NCBI RefSeq assembly: GCF_003290025.1
Contig: NZ_QNHG01000004.1
Location: 418,058 to 482,057 of the forward strand
Direction: 5' to 3'
Length of the DNA stretch: 64,000 nucleotides
Source: Pseudogemmobacter bohemicus
Lineage (GTDB): Bacteria; Pseudomonadota; Alphaproteobacteria; Rhodobacterales; Rhodobacteraceae
Of the stretch, positions 26,229 through 33,607 are shown one piece after another; position 1 is the stretch's first letter, and each line of letters opens with the position of its first letter. The notes under the pieces are model-generated. The model saw only the letters and a program-made list of their open reading frames with translations, did not search any database and was not told the origin of the DNA. A program made the translations under genes and the position numbers.

Positions 26229-26404
26229 GAGAGGCAATACTCTTTTTTCTATACCCGGCCGGCAGTCTGGGAACCGCGATCTATCTCACGTTTTTCAACG
26301 GAGACACATACAACTGGTGGAACTGGCTCATCCTGGTTCCGATCAATCTCTTTCTCGGATCCATCTGGCCGATCTACTGGACTGTGCTGCACTGGGCATT
26401 TTGA
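26225..26404 (+). CDS. Small two-segment membrane protein, TTG start
   Basis: Reading from TTG 26225, which overlaps the repressor stop (TTGA), gives 59 residues. Two hydrophobic stretches flank an NGDTYNWWNWL loop: residues 4-24 (AILFFLYPAGSLGTAIYLTF) and about 35-56 (LILVPINLFLGSIWPIYWTV). Translational coupling to the repressor would give expression in the lysogen, when most phage genes are silent. That pattern fits a lysogenic-conversion or superinfection-exclusion protein, which is inference. Codon use is more A/T-rich than in the late genes. Confidence 0.6.
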   Translation: MREAILFFLYPAGSLGTAIYLTFFNGDTYNWWNWLILVPINLFLGSIWPIYWTVLHWAF

Positions 26405-26466
26405 CCTGCAGCCCTCAGCACGCTCAAACCATTCGCCATCAAAATCACCGCCATCCGGAGGAAGGA

Positions 26467-26793
26467 ATGCCCATACTTTTCGAAAATGACTTTATTCAAG
26501 TAAAACAACGATTTATTTTTGGATCTTGGCGCGTAGTCAATAAGCGCTCCGGAGCCACCATAACGCCGGAACGCTTCCTCATGGAGAAAGTCGGCCTCAC
26601 TTGGCCAAAAATTCGCCTTCGCAAGGACATCGACGACGAACTCAGGCGCACAGCAGAAAACTACATGTTTTTCTCATTCGGGATGGCTTCAATCGAGCCT
26701 AACGGCCCCGTTGCACTCGTCTTCAGAAAAGAACCGCCCGAAGACTTAGCTATAGCCATCATCCTCCAAGCTCAGGCCGAACTCGGACGGTGA
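26467..26793 (+). CDS. Hypothetical protein expressed next to the repressor
   Basis: This protein of 108 residues starts at ATG 26467, preceded by a strong ribosome site (GGAGGAAGGA). It is noticeably A/T-richer than its neighbours. The sequence starts MPILFENDFIQVKQRFIFGS and has RVVNKRSGATITPERFLMEK, with an amphipathic middle and a helical C-terminus (LAIAIILQAQAELGR). No family is recognised. Its base composition suggests a separate acquisition, and the position beside the repressor suggests expression in the lysogen. Confidence 0.6.
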   Translation: MPILFENDFIQVKQRFIFGSWRVVNKRSGATITPERFLMEKVGLTWPKIRLRKDIDDELRRTAENYMFFSFGMASIEPNGPVALVFRKEPPEDLAIAIILQAQAELGR

Positions 26794-26820
26794 CACTCTC
26801 GACAGGCGTGATCGGCAAAA

Positions 26821-26860
26821 TTTGCGATTTTGTCAATTCTTGAGTTGACAGTCGCAAGTC
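26821..26860. promoter_or_regulatory. Right operator-like repeats
   Basis: TTTGCGATTTTGTCAAT (26821-26837) and GCAAGTC (26854-26860) repeat the motifs found left of the repressor gene. They precede the rightward small-gene operon (start 26905), suggesting that the repressor or Cro-like protein controls it too. CACAGGAG follows as the ribosome site. Confidence 0.55.
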
Positions 26861-26904
26861 GCAACCCCTAACTCTTGTGCATATCCCCTGCACAGGAGTT
26901 GCGC

Positions 26905-27159
26905 ATGTCTCAACCTGCCACCCGCAGCATCCCCTCTGCCCGCGCAAGCGCGCAGATCACGGATGCCATGCTCTGCGCCGCGCTCGACGCCGCCCAGATC
27001 CTCCAGACCCGCCCCCTCAGCAACGCCGAAGCCGCGCTGCTGGAACTGGTGACCGGCCCCGCACTCGAGGAGCTGCTGCTCCGCCGCGCCCATGACAGTT
27101 TCGGCCGCCCGCTGGCCCTTGGCAGCAACGTGATCCCGCTACCCGTGGCGGTGCGCTGA
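26905..27159 (+). CDS. Hypothetical small phage protein
   Basis: The protein has 84 residues with a helical Ala/Leu-rich middle (AMLCAALDAAQILQTRPLSN) and a C-terminal SNVIPLPVAVR tail. It begins at ATG 26905 after an AGGAG ribosome site, just downstream of the operator-like repeats, so it leads the rightward operon. Its stop overlaps the next start (TGATG). No family is recognised. Confidence 0.6.
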   Translation: MSQPATRSIPSARASAQITDAMLCAALDAAQILQTRPLSNAEAALLELVTGPALEELLLRRAHDSFGRPLALGSNVIPLPVAVR

Positions 27160-27335
27160 TGCAGGTCTCTGTCTCCACCATCCTGCATGTCGCGCGCGGT
27201 CACCTGGCAGCGGAAAATCCCGACGCCTATCGCCGCATCGTCGAAGGCGCGATCCGCTGCGCCCACACGCCCCGCGCAGAAGAACAGCTGCGCGAGGCCA
27301 TGGCGAAGGATCTCCCGGAAGAGGAAGAGGTCTGA
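27159..27335 (+). CDS. Small hypothetical phage protein
   Basis: This protein of 58 residues (MQVSVSTILHVARGHLAAEN, then an acidic tail DLPEEEEV) is coupled by overlap at both ends: ATG 27159 sits in the previous stop and its TGA sits in the next start (ATGA at 27335). No motif is recognised. Confidence 0.55.
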   Translation: MQVSVSTILHVARGHLAAENPDAYRRIVEGAIRCAHTPRAEEQLREAMAKDLPEEEEV

Positions 27336-27658
27336 TGGCCGCGAAACCTGATCTCGAAGGCGCACAGGCCTTCCAGGACGAACTGCGCAAGGCTATGGCC
27401 AACATTCCCTTCCCGGATGCGGCCTGTGTAGAACAGTCGATCGAATACACTGAAAGACGCACCCTCGCGCTCAGGGCACTGAAATCGGTGATCGAGAACA
27501 ATGGTGGTAAGGTGCATGAAGGCTGGGATGGCGCAAGCATCCGGATCTTCGGCCTGCGCGCCACCTCCACCTCGAGCCTCTACCAAGCATGCCGCAACTG
27601 GCTGAACCAGCTTACAGTCAAGTCGATGGGCCAGAATATGAAGGGCCCATACACATGA
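27335..27658 (+). CDS. Hypothetical phage protein
   Basis: The 107 residues are mixed and include CVEQSIEYTERRTLALRALK and IRIFGLRATSTSSLYQACRN. It is overlapped by its neighbours on both sides (27335 and 27655-27658). The regular spacing of these small genes between the operator and integrase is typical of a phage control and recombination-accessory region. No function can be assigned. Confidence 0.55.
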   Translation: MAAKPDLEGAQAFQDELRKAMANIPFPDAACVEQSIEYTERRTLALRALKSVIENNGGKVHEGWDGASIRIFGLRATSTSSLYQACRNWLNQLTVKSMGQNMKGPYT

Positions 27659-27876
27659 CCGACCTCACCAACCTCCTCCCCAAACTGCCGGCACAAGACC
27701 TGACCGAGGAACAGGCCTGGGGCTTCCGCCTCGCCTGTTCGATGATGGTGACCGTCGGGCGCCAGCTCGAAAGCGCGCCCTCGCTCGCAGGCACCCCGCC
27801 TTATCTGCAAAGCAGCGGCGGCATGATGGCCAGCATGGCCGCAGGCCTCGCCGTCACCATCGGCTGCCCCGACTGA
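27655..27876 (+). CDS. Hypothetical phage protein
   Basis: ATG 27655 lies in the preceding stop. The 73 residues include LAQ-free helical and Met-rich parts: WGFRLACSMMVTVGRQLESA and SSGGMMASMAAGLAVTIGCP. A longer upstream reading is possible but would overlap the preceding gene. It has no clear membrane anchor and no family signature. Confidence 0.55.
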   Translation: MTDLTNLLPKLPAQDLTEEQAWGFRLACSMMVTVGRQLESAPSLAGTPPYLQSSGGMMASMAAGLAVTIGCPD

Positions 27877-27973
27877 CCCTTCCCGGGGTCGCCCGGCGGT
27901 TGCTGCTCGCCCCGCCCCCTTCCCGGTCCCGCGCGTCGGGCGACACGCGCCAGACCTGCCACAGGAACCAGCC

Positions 27974-28138
27974 ATGCAGGCCATTCTTCTCGGCTTCAGC
28001 TTCATCTTCACCGTCGCGGCGATCCTGATCCTGCGCCACGCCCTGCGCCTGCGCCGCCACCATGACCGCGAGCCGGAAAGCCAGGATGATTTCACCCTCG
28101 CCATGCAGAGCTGGTCAGATCTGGAGGGCAATCGCTGA
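27974..28138 (+). CDS. Small single-span membrane protein
   Basis: This protein has 54 residues: an N-terminal transmembrane segment (AILLGFSFIFTVAAILIL, residues 3-20), then a basic R/H patch (RHALRLRRHH) and an acidic tail. Its TGA overlaps the ATG of the AlpA-like gene. Small membrane proteins in this position are common in prophages and their role is unknown. Confidence 0.58.
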   Translation: MQAILLGFSFIFTVAAILILRHALRLRRHHDREPESQDDFTLAMQSWSDLEGNR

Positions 28139-28407
28139 TGTCCCTGCCCGCTTTCATCACCTCTGAACAGGTCGCTGGCGTGATCGGCCTTCCCGATGCC
28201 GGCGCCTTCCTGCGGATCCGCCCCCGGCTCGAGCGTGAAAACCTCTTCCCCCTGCCGATGCCGACCAGCCGGCGCCCGATGCGCTGGCGCCATGACGAGG
28301 TCGCCGCATGGGTGGACCGCATGGGCCGCAGCACCGGCCCCGAAATCGACCCCGACGACATCGCCACCGGCCGTGTCGTCATGCTGCAGATGTCGCGCAC
28401 CGCCTGA
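28138..28407 (+). CDS. AlpA-like HTH protein, probable excisionase
   Basis: This 89-residue protein has an HTH-like segment EQVAGVIGLPDAGAFLRIRP, then RRPMRWRHDEVAAWVDRMGR, the layout of MerR/AlpA-type DNA-binding proteins that direct phage excision. It is the last gene before the integrase and would serve as its recombination directionality factor. The call rests on this pattern and position. Confidence 0.65.
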   Translation: MSLPAFITSEQVAGVIGLPDAGAFLRIRPRLERENLFPLPMPTSRRPMRWRHDEVAAWVDRMGRSTGPEIDPDDIATGRVVMLQMSRTA

Positions 28408-28445
28408 GACCACAGCCTGACAACAGGCCCGAAAGGAAAGACCCC

Positions 28446-29675
28446 ATGGCCCGCCGCCCCGAAGATCCCCCCGTCATTGCGCCAAAGGATGGCCTGCGCC
28501 AGCGCCGGCGCAGCGACGGAGAATGGCGCATCTGGTGGGAACCGACCAAACGCCAGCGCGAGATCGGCGCGAAGCCGGTCGAATTCCAGGCCCGCCAGCC
28601 CGGCCATGCGCAGCGCGAAGCCACGCGCCTCGCAAACGAATGGTCCGCCCGGGCGGAAGGCAAGCCGGTCACCGCCCGCCGCGACGGCCGCTCGACCTCG
28701 GCCCTGATCGAGGACTATCGCCGCAGCCGCCACTACACGCAGCTGCGCGAGACCACCCGGCGCAGCTATGACACTGATCTGCGCGCGATCGAGGATAAAT
28801 GGGGCCCGCAGCCGGTCTCCCTCTTCGATCCCGTGATGATGGATCAATGGTATGACGCGCTGCTCACCGCCAAAAGCGTCACCCGCGCCCGCGCGATCCT
28901 GACCATGATGCGCACGCTGCTGAAACATGCCGAGCGCCGGGGCTGGCGGACGAAAGGTTCGAACCCCGCCCGGGATCTCGACATGCAGCGCCCCGAAGGC
29001 CGCTCGCGCGTCGGCACCTGGGCCGAGCTGGACGCCCTGCTGGACGCCTGCCGCCAGCTCGCGCGGGGATCGGACGCCGCTGGCCGCATCACCTGGCGCG
29101 GCATGCGCCTTGCGATCCTGCTGACCACCCTTGCCGGCCAGCGCCAGACCGATGTGCGCGAGGCAAAGCCCGACGGCTTTGGATCTGCCATGATGCAACT
29201 GGCCGGCATGCCGGCGCCGCGCCGGATCTGGGTCTGGGCGCTGATCCGCTCGAAACGTCAGAATGAGGGCCAGATCGGGCTTCACCCGATGATCGTGCCG
29301 GCGCTCCGCCTGCAGCTGCGGCTCGCAGCCGATGGCCCAGGCACCCTGATCTGGGATCAGGCCACCGGCAACCCGCTTTCCAAGCGCCTCATGTGGGATC
29401 GCTGGCAGAAGATCCGCGACCTCGCGGCCGAGACGGTGCCCAGCGTGACGACCATCCAGTGGCGCGACCTGCGCCGCACCTTCGGCAACCTCGCCCGCGC
29501 CGGCGGCGCCGACAAAAGCGACGTGGCGGATGTCCTCGGCAACACCGCCGACACCGATGCGACCCTCGCGAAAATCTACATGGAGCCGCAGGTGGCCACC
29601 ACCTGGCGCGCCGCCACCGCCATCGCCCGGCCAGCGCCGGTTGAACAGGAAACCCCGAAAAGGAGGAAAGCGTGA
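28446..29675 (+). CDS. Phage tyrosine integrase with non-canonical catalytic residues
   Basis: From ATG 28446 (ribosome site GGAAAG) this gives 409 residues. The N-terminal half has an AP2/SAM-like arm: LIEDYRRSRHYTQLRETTRR, then a core-binding domain. The catalytic domain has TTLAGQRQTDV (R233), WRDLRRTFG (R340, R343), VLGNTAD (N366) and AKIYMEP (Y378). In typical tyrosine recombinases the second block is HxxR and the third position His or Trp; here they are RDLR and N. The nucleophile Tyr and both Arg remain. The family may tolerate this, so activity is likely but unproven. The gene ends by overlapping a GTG start. Confidence 0.82.
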   Translation: MARRPEDPPVIAPKDGLRQRRRSDGEWRIWWEPTKRQREIGAKPVEFQARQPGHAQREATRLANEWSARAEGKPVTARRDGRSTSALIEDYRRSRHYTQLRETTRRSYDTDLRAIEDKWGPQPVSLFDPVMMDQWYDALLTAKSVTRARAILTMMRTLLKHAERRGWRTKGSNPARDLDMQRPEGRSRVGTWAELDALLDACRQLARGSDAAGRITWRGMRLAILLTTLAGQRQTDVREAKPDGFGSAMMQLAGMPAPRRIWVWALIRSKRQNEGQIGLHPMIVPALRLQLRLAADGPGTLIWDQATGNPLSKRLMWDRWQKIRDLAAETVPSVTTIQWRDLRRTFGNLARAGGADKSDVADVLGNTADTDATLAKIYMEPQVATTWRAATAIARPAPVEQETPKRRKA

Positions 29676-30424
29676 TTGGATTTGAGCACTACGTTTCCGG
29701 AAGCGAGATCGGGTTGGATGCCGATGATGTCATCACCTGGCTCCTGACCCAGATAATCGACCCGATGCGCAAGGGGCAGTCTCATACCATTGCAACCTGG
29801 CTGAAGGTCGCAGGGCAGCGCCCGGGCGCCGCGCGCCGGCTCTTTGGTGAGGATGCGTTCGCGGGTGATGCCGATCGGGCGAAGATCGCGAACCGCTATC
29901 TGGCGGCCTATGGGCTGCGCGTGATCGGCTCGGCCGAGGCGCCGGTGCTGTTCGTCGCCACTAAGCAGATGGCGGGGCTGAAGGCGCTCTTTGAGAAGTC
30001 GGACTGGGCGGGTGGCGCCTGGACGCAGTCCCTGCAGCGCGTGCCGGGTGCTGCGGCCTCGACGACCTCGCGCTACCTCGAGGGGATCCAGACGCGCGGC
30101 TTAGAGATCCCATTTCAATCAATGCCGAGCCTTATGGTCAAGGATACACCAACGCGTGACACCCCCCCCAGCTGGGGCACCCGCCCCTTTGCCGAGCTCT
30201 ACACCGCCGCGAACGCGCTGCGCACCCTGATCCGTCAGGAAGGCAGCCCCCTGATCCAGTCCGCCTGGGACGAGGTCGAGCCCTTCTTCGATGTAATCCT
30301 CGCCCGCCCGGCGCCGGCCGCGCCGATCGATGGCACCGCCCCGCGCTTCGACTGGCTGAACGAGGCCCATGCGCAGGCGCTCGACGCGATGGCACAGGAG
30401 GGCGCAGATCATGGCCAGCATTGA
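29672..30424 (+). pseudogene. Chimeric ORF: duplicated C-terminal piece of the primase/helicase fused to an unrelated tail
   Basis: GTG 29672 follows AGGAGG and the integrase stop. After eleven residues, 29705-30136 encodes a near copy of the primase/helicase region at 20596-21027 (15 differences in 144 residues by my count, no gap) but on the opposite strand. Its last residue before divergence is Met of SLM. An unrelated frame follows (ATG 30134, 96 residues: VKDTPTRDTPPSWGTRPFAE) that may be the native gene here. The N-terminal helicase domain and Walker A are missing, so the helicase part is a remnant. The junction between integrase and fragment is a recombination scar. Confidence 0.75.
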
Positions 30425-30533
30425 CCACATGGTTCGCTCCGAGATCCGCAAGCTCGCCCGCCAGGGCAGGCTGCTCGAAACCTTCCACGCCCGCACAGTC
30501 GAGGCCGCGAAGGCGAAGGGGGCGACGCAATGA
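30411..30533 (+). CDS. Small hypothetical protein
   Basis: This protein of 40 residues, basic and helical (MASIDHMVRSEIRKLARQGR), overlaps the upstream stop by 14 bases, and its TGA overlaps the ATG of the next gene. No family is recognised. Coupling on both sides supports it. Confidence 0.5.
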   Translation: MASIDHMVRSEIRKLARQGRLLETFHARTVEAAKAKGATQ

Positions 30534-30769
30534 GCGGTAAGCTTGCCGACCTGAACAACCACCTCTTCAGCCAGCTGGATCGTCTGTCTGCCGGCGACAT
30601 CTCGGCCGAGCAAATCGCGACTGAGGTGAAGCGCACCGAGGCGATGGTGGCGATTGCCGACCAGATCACAACCGCAGCCGATCTTCAGCTGAAGGCCGCG
30701 AAGCTATTTGGCGACTACGGTGCCGCTGTATTGCCGCATCTGCCGATGATCGGAAAGGCCCAGGAGTGA
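30530..30769 (+). CDS. Small phage protein, helical
   Basis: The 79 residues form a predicted two-helix protein (LADLNNHLFSQLDRLSAGDI, then KRTEAMVAIADQITTAADLQ). Very similar small proteins commonly sit next to HNH genes in prophages, and it is translationally coupled to the HNH gene here. Function is unknown. Confidence 0.62.
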   Translation: MSGKLADLNNHLFSQLDRLSAGDISAEQIATEVKRTEAMVAIADQITTAADLQLKAAKLFGDYGAAVLPHLPMIGKAQE

Positions 30770-31395
30770 AAGGCCATCCTATCACCTGGTTCCCTGAGGA
30801 GATGGCCTGGCTCGAGGCACGCCAGGACTGGCCGCGCGCGGAACTGCACAAGGCCTTCTGCTGGTTCTGGAAACGCGATGACTTGACCGTTCACGCGATC
30901 AAAGCCCTGTTCCAGCGCAAAGGGTGGAAGACGGGCCGCACCGGCTGTTTCGTGAAGGGGCAGACGCCCCCGAACAAGGGCAAGAAGATGCCCCACAATG
31001 AGAACAGCGCCCGAACGCAGTTCAGGAAAGGGCAACGACCCCACACATATCGCGGCCCGGGGCATGAGAGCATCGACAACAAGGACGGCTATGTCTGGCT
31101 TATTGTCGAGGAAACAAACCCGCATACCGGCGCTGCGACGCGCCGGGTGCAAAAACACAAATGGCTATGGGAGAAGCTCAACGGCCCGGTGCCCGAAGGC
31201 CATGTCCTGAAGTGCCTCGACAGCGACAAGACGAATTGTGACCCGTCGAACTGGGAAGCCCTGCCGAAGTCCATGCTGCCCCGCCTGAGCGGCAGATGGA
31301 ACCTCGGCTACGACGAAGCCTCGCCAGAGGTGAAGCCGACGATCATGGCGATCGCGAAGCTTGAGCAGAAGGCGCGTGACCTAAAAAATGGCTGA
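30766..31395 (+). CDS. HNH endonuclease, GTG start
   Basis: This 209-residue protein starts at GTG 30766 inside the previous stop. The nuclease core is RVQKHKWLWEKLNGPVPEGH, VLKCLDSDKTNCDPSNWEAL: an HNH_3-type pattern with H, then a Leu-x-x-Leu-D-x-D segment and the final Asn of NWEALP. An N-terminal part (WFWKRDDLTVHAIKALFQRK) could bind DNA. HNH nucleases near terminase genes can aid packaging, but this copy sits in a fragment beside the integrase and may be a homing or degraded remnant. Confidence 0.8.
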   Translation: MKGHPITWFPEEMAWLEARQDWPRAELHKAFCWFWKRDDLTVHAIKALFQRKGWKTGRTGCFVKGQTPPNKGKKMPHNENSARTQFRKGQRPHTYRGPGHESIDNKDGYVWLIVEETNPHTGAATRRVQKHKWLWEKLNGPVPEGHVLKCLDSDKTNCDPSNWEALPKSMLPRLSGRWNLGYDEASPEVKPTIMAIAKLEQKARDLKNG

Positions 31396-31633
31396 GCCCG
31401 CCCGCATCGAGATCCGCGGCAAAAACGTGGACTTTTACATACTGCAGAACGACCAGATCCTGCCGCGTCGGTTCTGGTCCTATGACAGCGCTGCTGTCGC
31501 AGCTCAGCGCCTGGAAGAGAAGCAGCTGCACCGAGGCGCAATGATCCGCCCCTGCATCTGCTGCCTTCAGATCTTCAGCTCGAGCCACCGTTTCAATCGG
31601 CTCTGCACCCGCTGCAGCGAGGAGATCGCCTGA
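31388..31633 (+). CDS. Small protein with Cys pairs
   Basis: This protein of 81 residues starts inside the end of the HNH gene. Its C-terminal half has RPCICCLQIFSSSHRFNRLC, then TRCSEEIA, giving paired Cys that could form a zinc ribbon. The N-terminal half has IEIRGKNVDFYILQNDQILP. It is the last phage gene before the tRNA. Function unknown. Confidence 0.58.
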   Translation: MAEPARIEIRGKNVDFYILQNDQILPRRFWSYDSAAVAAQRLEEKQLHRGAMIRPCICCLQIFSSSHRFNRLCTRCSEEIA

Positions 31634-31743
31634 TCTCTGGTCTGGGGGTCTCCGGACAGTATTGGCGTCCGACGCCGGACACATCGGATCATCGGACGGA
31701 ACAATCCAACCCATTCCGTAACTTACTGATTTTCTGGATAAAA

Positions 31744-31790
31744 TGGCGGACCCAGAGCGATTCGAACGCCCGACCCCCAGATTCGTAGTC
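31744..31790. other. Probable prophage attachment site (3' half of tRNA-Arg)
   Basis: Phages that integrate in a tRNA gene usually carry a copy of its 3' half, so the intact gene stays at one junction. Here the tRNA 3' end abuts the prophage. The copy expected at the other end lies outside the window, so the exact core is not known. The 110 bases between 31633 and the tRNA contain only short inverted repeats. Confidence 0.45.
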
Positions 31791-31820
31791 TGGTGCTCTA
31801 TCCAGCTGAGCTATGGGTCC
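31744..31820 (-). tRNA. tRNA-Arg (anticodon ACG)
   Basis: Reading the minus strand from 31820 gives a full cloverleaf: acceptor GGACCCA pairs with TGGGTCC, D arm AGCTCAGCTGGATAGAGCA, anticodon stem CCAGA/TCTGG with loop CTACGAA (anticodon ACG), T arm GGGCGTTCGAATCGCTC, discriminator G and an encoded CCA at 31746-31744. The 3' end faces the prophage, so this gene probably served as the attachment site. Confidence 0.95.
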
Positions 31821-31878
31821 GCTGTGAGGCGGGTATCTAGAGGGCGCCGCGCGACGATGCAAGAGACAAAATGCAGTC

Positions 31879-33339
31879 TCACTCTATTTGCTGTGGATCG
31901 GCGATCACCGGAACTTTCGGGAGGTGGATCATAAACTCAGTTCCCTCGGAATCGCTGTGCAAAAGCTCGATCCGGCCACCATGGCCGCGTACCAGCTCGG
32001 ACGAGATCGCGAGGCCAAGCCCGGTGCCGCCTTTGCGTACGCCACCCTGAAAAGCCGCAAAAAGATGCTCGCGCGCTTTTGCGGGCAGGCCGGGGCCGGT
32101 ATCGCCCACCCGAATCCACCACTCAGAATCGCTCTCGCCGGCAGAAATCTCGATCGTACCGGCCTGTCCGGTTGCCTCGATGGCCTGGCGTGCATTGCGG
32201 ATCAGGTTCGAAATTACCCGGTAAAGCTGCTCCCGATCCGCGCGAAGCGTCAGATTCGGTGCGATATCTGTAAGCGCGGCCACCAGCGCATCCGGCGGCG
32301 CCTCGGGCGATGCGGTCTCGCTCCTGGTGAGGCCCTCGCCCTCGGTCACCTCATGAACAAGCCCGGCCAGCGGAAAGCGGGTCAGCTGCGGCGGTGCCTC
32401 TTCCGCTTTGCCGAAGGTCAGCGTCGCCTCGCAAAGGCTGACCGCCCGGCTGATCGAACCGACCAGCTTCGGGGCCGAGCGCGCCACGACCGGATCGGCG
32501 CTGCCTTCGATCCGGTCGGCAAAAAGCTGCGCCGTGGTCAGGATATTGCGCAGATCATGGCTGATCTTCGCCACCGCACCACCCAGCTGCGCCAGCCGTT
32601 CGCGCTGCTTCAGCGCGCCGGTCAGCTGTCGCTGCATCGTGGCCAGCATTTCCTCGGCCTCGCGCAGTTCCTCGACCCGGGCCGAGGGCTCAATCACGGT
32701 GCGCGCATCCTCGGGCGCCTCTGAATAGGCCTTCATATGCAAGACCACCCGGCGGATCGGATGCACGATCAGACGCTGCGCCGCGAGGAACAACAGCACC
32801 GCCATCACCGCCGAAATCAGCGCCGAAAACAGCAAAAGCCGCCAGGCGTAAAGCAACATCGCCTTGCGCAGCGGCTCTTGCGGCATGGTGATTTCGATCA
32901 GCTGGCCGCCCTCCTGCACCGGGCTGCCGATCACCCGCACCACCCGGCTATCCCCATCGAAGAGCGTCGATAGCGCGTCGCGGATCAGCTCCCACGGGCC
33001 GGAAAGCCGCAGGTCGTAATCGGCATGGACCGGCTCGGGGACCGGCGAGGACAGCACCAGCTCGCGGATATCGTCGCGCCGCAGCACCACGTTATAGACC
33101 CCGGCATTGGCCAGCAGCTCGGCCTCCAGCTCGGGCGAGACGCCACTGTCGGAAGCCAGCTGGGTCAGCGCAGCGATCTGGGCCTGGCGCAGCCGTTCCA
33201 GCAGGAAATCGGCACGGTAGCGGGCCAGTGAAGGCACAAAAATCAGCACATCGGCCAACAGCACGAAAATGACTGTCAGCATGAGGAAACGGCCGGACAA
33301 GGTCCGTAAAAACCGCCGCCGCCGCTGCTTCTCGGTCAC
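31879..33339 (-). CDS. Membrane-bound sensor histidine kinase
   Basis: From GTG 33339 (good ribosome site GGAAGGAAGGG) this gives 486 residues. Two transmembrane segments (about 16-38 and 166-190) flank a periplasmic domain of about 125 residues without a recognised sensor motif. HAMP-like sequence follows (HPIRRVVLHMKAYSEAPEDA). The H box is AVAKISHDLRNILTTAQLFA (His261), then an N box (VISNLIRNARQAIEA), G1 DTGPGLP and G2 GGTGLGLAIS. It should autophosphorylate and pass phosphate to a response regulator that I do not see nearby. The rpmH promoter lies divergently upstream. Confidence 0.88.
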   Translation of the reverse strand: MTEKQRRRRFLRTLSGRFLMLTVIFVLLADVLIFVPSLARYRADFLLERLRQAQIAALTQLASDSGVSPELEAELLANAGVYNVVLRRDDIRELVLSSPVPEPVHADYDLRLSGPWELIRDALSTLFDGDSRVVRVIGSPVQEGGQLIEITMPQEPLRKAMLLYAWRLLLFSALISAVMAVLLFLAAQRLIVHPIRRVVLHMKAYSEAPEDARTVIEPSARVEELREAEEMLATMQRQLTGALKQRERLAQLGGAVAKISHDLRNILTTAQLFADRIEGSADPVVARSAPKLVGSISRAVSLCEATLTFGKAEEAPPQLTRFPLAGLVHEVTEGEGLTRSETASPEAPPDALVAALTDIAPNLTLRADREQLYRVISNLIRNARQAIEATGQAGTIEISAGESDSEWWIRVGDTGPGLPAKAREHLFAAFQGGVRKGGTGLGLAISSELVRGHGGRIELLHSDSEGTEFMIHLPKVPVIADPQQIE

Positions 33340-33500
33340 CCTGCCCTTCCTTCCGGCCCGGCCATCGCATCTGTGGGGCCGCATGGCCCCGTTATTTCAG
33401 GCAGATATCTAGCAAATCCCGGGCCGGTTGCACAGTATGGGAAGACTCATGGAAAAGCCGCAAATGGCGCGGTTTTCCCCTGGTTTTCGGTCGGGAAGCG

Positions 33501-33529
33501 TTGACTTGGGCGCCGCCTGCCCCTATAGG
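33501..33529 (+). promoter_or_regulatory. rpmH promoter
   Basis: TTGACT (33501-33506), a spacer of exactly 17 bases, and TATAGG (33524-33529) face rpmH about 160 bases away. It is one of the best promoter matches in the window. Confidence 0.7.
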
Positions 33530-33607
33530 CCGGGCTTCAGGATCAATGTCAGCGAATCCCGCGCCGGCCTGGCGCCAGTGGGAAGAGTGCTGCGGGCATC
33601 CGAATGA

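Larger units (their letters stand above)
1..31743. mobile_element. Temperate podovirus-like prophage (left end outside window)
   Basis: This stretch holds a contiguous phage gene set: terminase, portal, scaffold, capsid, T7-type tail tube and internal virion proteins, primase and helicase, CI/Cro-like switch, AlpA-like protein and tyrosine integrase. The right boundary is set at the 3' end of a tRNA-Arg gene pointing into the prophage, a common attachment arrangement. The left end, lysis genes and second attachment site are not visible. The region right of the integrase (29.7-31.6 kb) duplicates part of the primase/helicase gene and probably comes from a second related phage. The boundary at the tRNA is inferred, because the matching left attachment copy lies outside the window. 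Confidence 0.88.

Noticed and set aside
30122-30424. Independent start codons at 30122 or 30134 for the tail of the chimeric frame
   Set aside because: Kept as a possibility within the chimeric entry; the GTG at 29672 has a much better ribosome site, so I do not list a separate gene.
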